Assembly (NCBI GenBank): GCA_028551475.1
Contig: CM052360.1
Span: 22,018,682 to 22,082,681 of the forward strand
Direction of reading: 5' to 3'
DNA length: 64,000 nucleotides
From: Casuarina equisetifolia
Lineage: Eukaryota > Streptophyta > Magnoliopsida > Fagales > Casuarinaceae
Shown here: positions 60,367 to 64,000 of the stretch, piece after piece
How positions within the stretch are numbered: position 1 is the first letter of the stretch
How the letters are laid out: each line of letters starts with the position of its first letter
Notes under the pieces: model-generated
Told to the model about the DNA's origin: nothing
Seen by the model: only the letters and a program-made list of their open reading frames with translations
The model's database searches: none
Program-made: the position numbers and the translations under genes

Positions 60367-62419
60367 ATGGGAGAGGTGGATCCAGCTTTCATCCAAGACC
60401 CTGAACACAGGCCCGGAATCTCCTTCACGGAAGCTGAAGGCATCCCAGTGGTCGATCTTTCTCCGATCCACTCCAACAATGTTTCCGCCATTGACGGCGT
60501 TGTGCGGGAGATTGGCAATGCATGCAAGGACTGGGGATTCTTCCAGGTGATCAAGCATGGGGTGCCGTCGGAGAAGCGCCTGAGGATCGAGGATGCGTCG
60601 AGGAAGTTCTTCGCGCAGAGCTTGGAGGACAAGAACAAGGTTAGAAGGAACGACAAAGAGGTGATGGGTTACTATGACACTGAACACACCAAGAATGTCA
60701 GGGACTGGAAGGAAGTGTTCGATTTCGCTATAGAGGAACCCACTCTCATGGCCGCTTCTTGTGAACCTGATGATGACGAAGTGGCTGAGTGGAATAATCA
60801 GTGGTCTGAGTACCCCCCGGAGTTCAGGTAATTTAACACGATGCTTAATTCACAAAAAAATTTCATTGCTGCTCTTGGCAACTTTCCAATCTTCTTTTCC
60901 AATCTTCTTTTCCTGATGTCTTATTCATTGCTACTAATCCCAAAAATTAGTCTAGTTCGAAGGCTAATTCAAGAAATTTAAATATGTGAGTTGATGGAAT
61001 CCCTTGACAATGCCATTTGCCAGAGAGGCATGCCAGGAATATGCAGAAGAGATGGTCAAACTGGGTCACAAGTTGATGGAACTTATCGCGCTGAGCTTGG
61101 GATTGCCGGCAGATAAGTTCAGAGGCTTTTTCAAAGACCAGAGTAGCTTTCTCCGGCTAAATCACTATCCACCTTGCCCTTTCTCTCACTTGGCGCTTGG
61201 GGTTGGTCGCCACAAGGATGCCGGTGGCTTAACCATCCTGGCTCAAGATGATGTTGGAGGATTGGAGGTCAAGCGGAAAATAGATGGAAAATGGGTCCGT
61301 GTCAAACCCACGCCCGATGCTTTTATCATCAATGTTTGTGACATCGTTCAGGTACCATTTCCGATCTCCAAATGAACCTCTCTAGGAATTGATTCAGGTT
61401 TTTATCGATATCCAATACTTTTCTGTCAAGTAACATTACTAGATATTAGAGCAATTTTGTTGACGAATTTGAAAGCTTTGTAATAATAGTTGTACATCCT
61501 TGATATCTCGGTCTAGTATCATTTTATTAAGTTTCAATAAAATTAGAATGTTTCTAATATGGTATTAAAATCCAATTTCAAGAGAAAAAAAAATCTTAAA
61601 TTGCCATTGTCCCTAGATCACTATATATCTTAATTTAGGGTCTTTTGTATGAGTTTAAATAGTCCTTTTTCAGCAGTCATTTTAAAGAGATAATTGTTAT
61701 GGATGCAAACATTTAGTCTCATATTACTAAGATATAAGGCATAATTTTTTGTTATATATAGATTTGTCACTCTAAAGCTTGCTTTTAAAATGAGATATGA
61801 GTTTCTTTAGACCCTGACACTTTTTTGAATTATTAGATCATAGAAAATAGTATCATGAGACGATCTAGGTTGGACCAATATAGTGAAGGAATGTGTTCTA
61901 GGTGTGGATGTACATTCTCTTATTAGGTGTGAGTCGGAGGTGAGCCAACTTTTAAGGTGAAATATGAATTCTGTTAAAATAATTAGACAATTTCTAACAC
62001 TAATCATGACCAAAATCAGTTAATTTTAAGATGAAAGTTTACCTACGATGTCTTAAGGCCAATATATTTGTAATGGAAGAGATTCTCCGTAAGCTGAATG
62101 GCTGTCCTTATAAGTTGTTACTGTTGACCAGTTTCACTTACAGAACGAAACTTTTCAGGTTTGGAGCAATGAGACTTATGAGAGAGTGGAGCACAGGGTG
62201 ATTGTAAACTCAGAGAGGGAAAGGTTCTCCATTACATTCTTCTTCAACCCGGCACACTACACCATTGTTAGGCCCTTGGAGGAGCTCACAAATGAGCAAA
62301 GCCCTGCGAAATACAGGCCATACACCTGGGGAAAGTTCTTAACTCGCAAGAAGCGCAGCAACTTCCAGAAGCTCAAAGAAGAAAACATCCAAATCTATCA
62401 TTTCAGGATAGGAGAGTAA
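60367..62419 (+). CDS. 2-oxoglutarate/Fe(II)-dependent dioxygenase (DOXC type)
   Basis: Three exons (60367-60827, 61024-61351, 62159-62419) with GT-AG introns give an intact 349-residue protein. The N-terminal DIOX_N region includes IPVVDLSPI and GNACKDWGFFQVIKHGVP. The catalytic 2OG-Fe(II) domain has the iron ligands H217-x-D219 (GRHKDAGGLT) and H275 (VEHRVIVNS), and the 2-oxoglutarate-binding R285-x-S287 (RFS). The conserved NHYPPCP lies before the first ligand. Such enzymes hydroxylate or desaturate small molecules in hormone or specialised metabolism. The MGEVDPAFIQDPEHRP start and YYDTEHTKNVRDWKEV block suggest a clade close to Arabidopsis At3g19000/At3g19010, recalled from memory and unverified. 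Substrate is unknown. Confidence 0.94.
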
Positions 62420-62599
62420 GCTGATTGGAAGCAGCGATATGAATTTAAGTAATAATATTCAGCTTCCTGTAGTGAGCAACATCTGGTTCATCACCGAGAT
62501 GAGATGACAATGTTTTACATAATCATAGTGGAGTATGCAATCATAAACGTCATGAATAAATGGTGGACTCCACCTCAAAAAGTCGACGTCTTGTCAGAG

Positions 62600-63340
62600 A
62601 TGATCAATTTTATTTTTTAAAACCAGTTATATAATAATAAAATAGGGCAACTATTACTTTAACAAAGTTAATGGATTGTAGAAAAATTTTCCATCAAATT
62701 CAATATACACACCTCAAAAGAAAAGGCCGAAAATCAAATACAGCCTTTTATTGCACAAACATATGTTTCTTGGAGCGAACAGAATTTATGAATTTTGTCT
62801 TTTTCTTTTGCCCACTTATTGGTGATAAATGTACAAATTAGTGAGAGAATCAAATTCAACATAGTAATTTAACAAGGAATACATCATATAACAAAAAGGA
62901 CCATATATTTGTTAGGATACGAAGCCCGGATTTAATAATTTAAAAGTTTTTTCGAAAAATATTTGTTTATTTGTGCTATCTTATAATTTTAGAACTAATA
63001 CTTCTATTGTCTTAAAGAAAAAATACAATTAACCATACAGTTATCTTTGATAAAGAAAAAGAATAGCCATTGCCCTCATTTTGAGGTAAGAATTATAGAA
63101 TGAGGGTGCAATTGTCTTATGAAGACGGAAATGATTGTACAACCATTCTTACAATTGCCTTTGAGTAACATAATAAATATCATTTTATACTTCTTTTAAT
63201 TTTTTTCCTTTTTCAAACTTCTATTCACATTCCCTCGATGCTTTTTTTAACAAAAAAAATTAACGTTTTAAAATAGCATTTAGGAACCTTTTAATTTATA
63301 ACGTTTCTTAAGATGGTTAGATGGATACATTAAACATAAT
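62600..63340. other. Intergenic AT-rich DNA
   Basis: No coding region or clear repeat. Probably 3' flank of the dioxygenase gene. Confidence 0.4.
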
Positions 63341-63364
63341 CTCACACCCATGTCAAAAACCCCC

Positions 63365-63425
63365 CCACAACTCAGTGAAGCATGGGAAGACTCCTAACTG
63401 AGACGTTGGGGGTTCAAGATAGCTT
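63365..63425 (+). mobile_element. Possible degenerate tRNA/SINE head
   Basis: aactcagtgaagc (A-box-like, near 63369) and gggttcaaga (B-box-like, 63409-63418) are spaced about 40 bases apart. There is no clear tail. Confidence 0.3.
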
Positions 63426-63670
63426 TTGTATTTAATCATAATATTAACTCTTAAGATAACTTTTGTATTTAATCTTAGACTACTTCATTGACAAACTTAA
63501 AAAAGAAGTGTTCACTCTCCTCAAAGTAGTGTAACCTAGCTCAATTCGCCTCATTGATTCCTTCTACAAGCCTGAAATCTCGACTCCTCCTTTCTTTATG
63601 AGCCCAGCCGCATTTCCATTTGGTTGTGCTATACGCCCGGGGGCAAGCCATAGACCTACTAAGTCGCTAG

Positions 63671-63702
63671 CTATATATATATATACATATATATATATAT
63701 AA
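63671..63702. repeat. (AT)n microsatellite
   Basis: Nearly pure AT dinucleotides with one AC interruption. Confidence 0.9.
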
Positions 63703-63779
63703 TTTGCTCAAGTGTGAAAGCGGAAGGTCTTATATAAAATCATAGCAATAAAGGTATATATTGAATAACAAGAAATTTT

Positions 63780-64000
63780 TCTATTGAGTATAATAGTAGG
63801 ATATTAAACTAGAATCAAAATCATCAAAGGATTGAACTTGAGAAATTGGAGTGAAGAAAGTGGATTTGGCTTGAATATCCTTTTCCATCAAAGAAACAAT
63901 GGGTGAGAGTTCCTTTATAGACGATCTGCTACTTTCTGCAATCTTCCCCACGGTCTTGCAATGTTAGCATTTGATGCAGTACTTTATAGACGATCTGCAT
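63780..64000 (-). other. Coding-like edge segment, possible 3' end of a gene off the window
   Basis: The minus frame from about 63960 to 63810 is open and well mixed: TVGKIAESSRSSIKELSPIV, then MEKDIQAKSTFFTPISQVQS. It could be the last exon of a gene whose body lies beyond the right edge. A 17-base segment (ctttatagacgatctgc) occurs at 63914-63930 and 63983-63999 within it. Confidence 0.35.

Noticed and set aside
60282..60687. Minus-strand frames of 124 and 109 codons
   Set aside because: Antisense shadows of dioxygenase exon 1, whose protein motifs are clear.
61807..62013. Minus frame inside the dioxygenase intron 2
   Set aside because: No recognisable domain; AT-rich intron sequence.

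Overview
The window is nuclear DNA from a flowering plant. It is AT-rich, has spliced genes with GT-AG introns, and is crowded with decayed retrotransposons. The gene set (2-oxoglutarate dioxygenase, NADPH alkenal/double-bond reductase, DUF247 protein, germin-like pseudogenes) fits an angiosperm, most plausibly a woody eudicot. Nothing in the sequence fixes the species. I found no prokaryotic, organellar or viral gene block.

Layout. Positions 700-36900 are mainly a LINE graveyard. One degenerate near-full-length element lies on + (700-5596). A younger, complete element on + (7462-13581) has a target-site duplication and an intact ORF1. A 5'-truncated element lies on - (15281-18455) and a degenerate near-full-length one on - (27015-31900). 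At least nine shorter 3' fragments from several LINE families surround them. Between them lie two germin-like pseudogenes (22090-22600 and 34160-34805, both -) and two inverted copies of an unrecognised gene remnant with its 3' tandem repeats (18480-20860 - and 35400-36440 +).

Positions 39080-46465 hold a foldback (MITE-like) repeat in two places, Ty1/Copia remnants on - in the odd order pol-PPT-LTR-PBS-internal, and a tRNA-Ile(AAU) pseudogene. Positions 46870-49510 are a roughly 1-kb tandem duplication whose second copy was split by a LINE fragment. The right third is the genic part: a DUF247 gene broken by two frameshifts (50767-52121), an orphan promoter-like region with three ACGTG boxes (about 52620-53700), an intact five-exon 2-alkenal/double-bond reductase on - (54556-56680), SINE-like repeats, and an intact three-exon 2OG-Fe(II) dioxygenase on + (60367-62419).

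The two intact genes are both predicted soluble small-molecule redox enzymes. They are transcribed outward from opposite strands with separate promoters, and nothing in the sequence shows that they share a pathway. I did not find a convincing new molecular system. The most informative observations are structural: the transition-only decay of the young LINE, the single-LTR Copia junction, the foldback family, the inverted gene-remnant pair, and the datable nested insertions.
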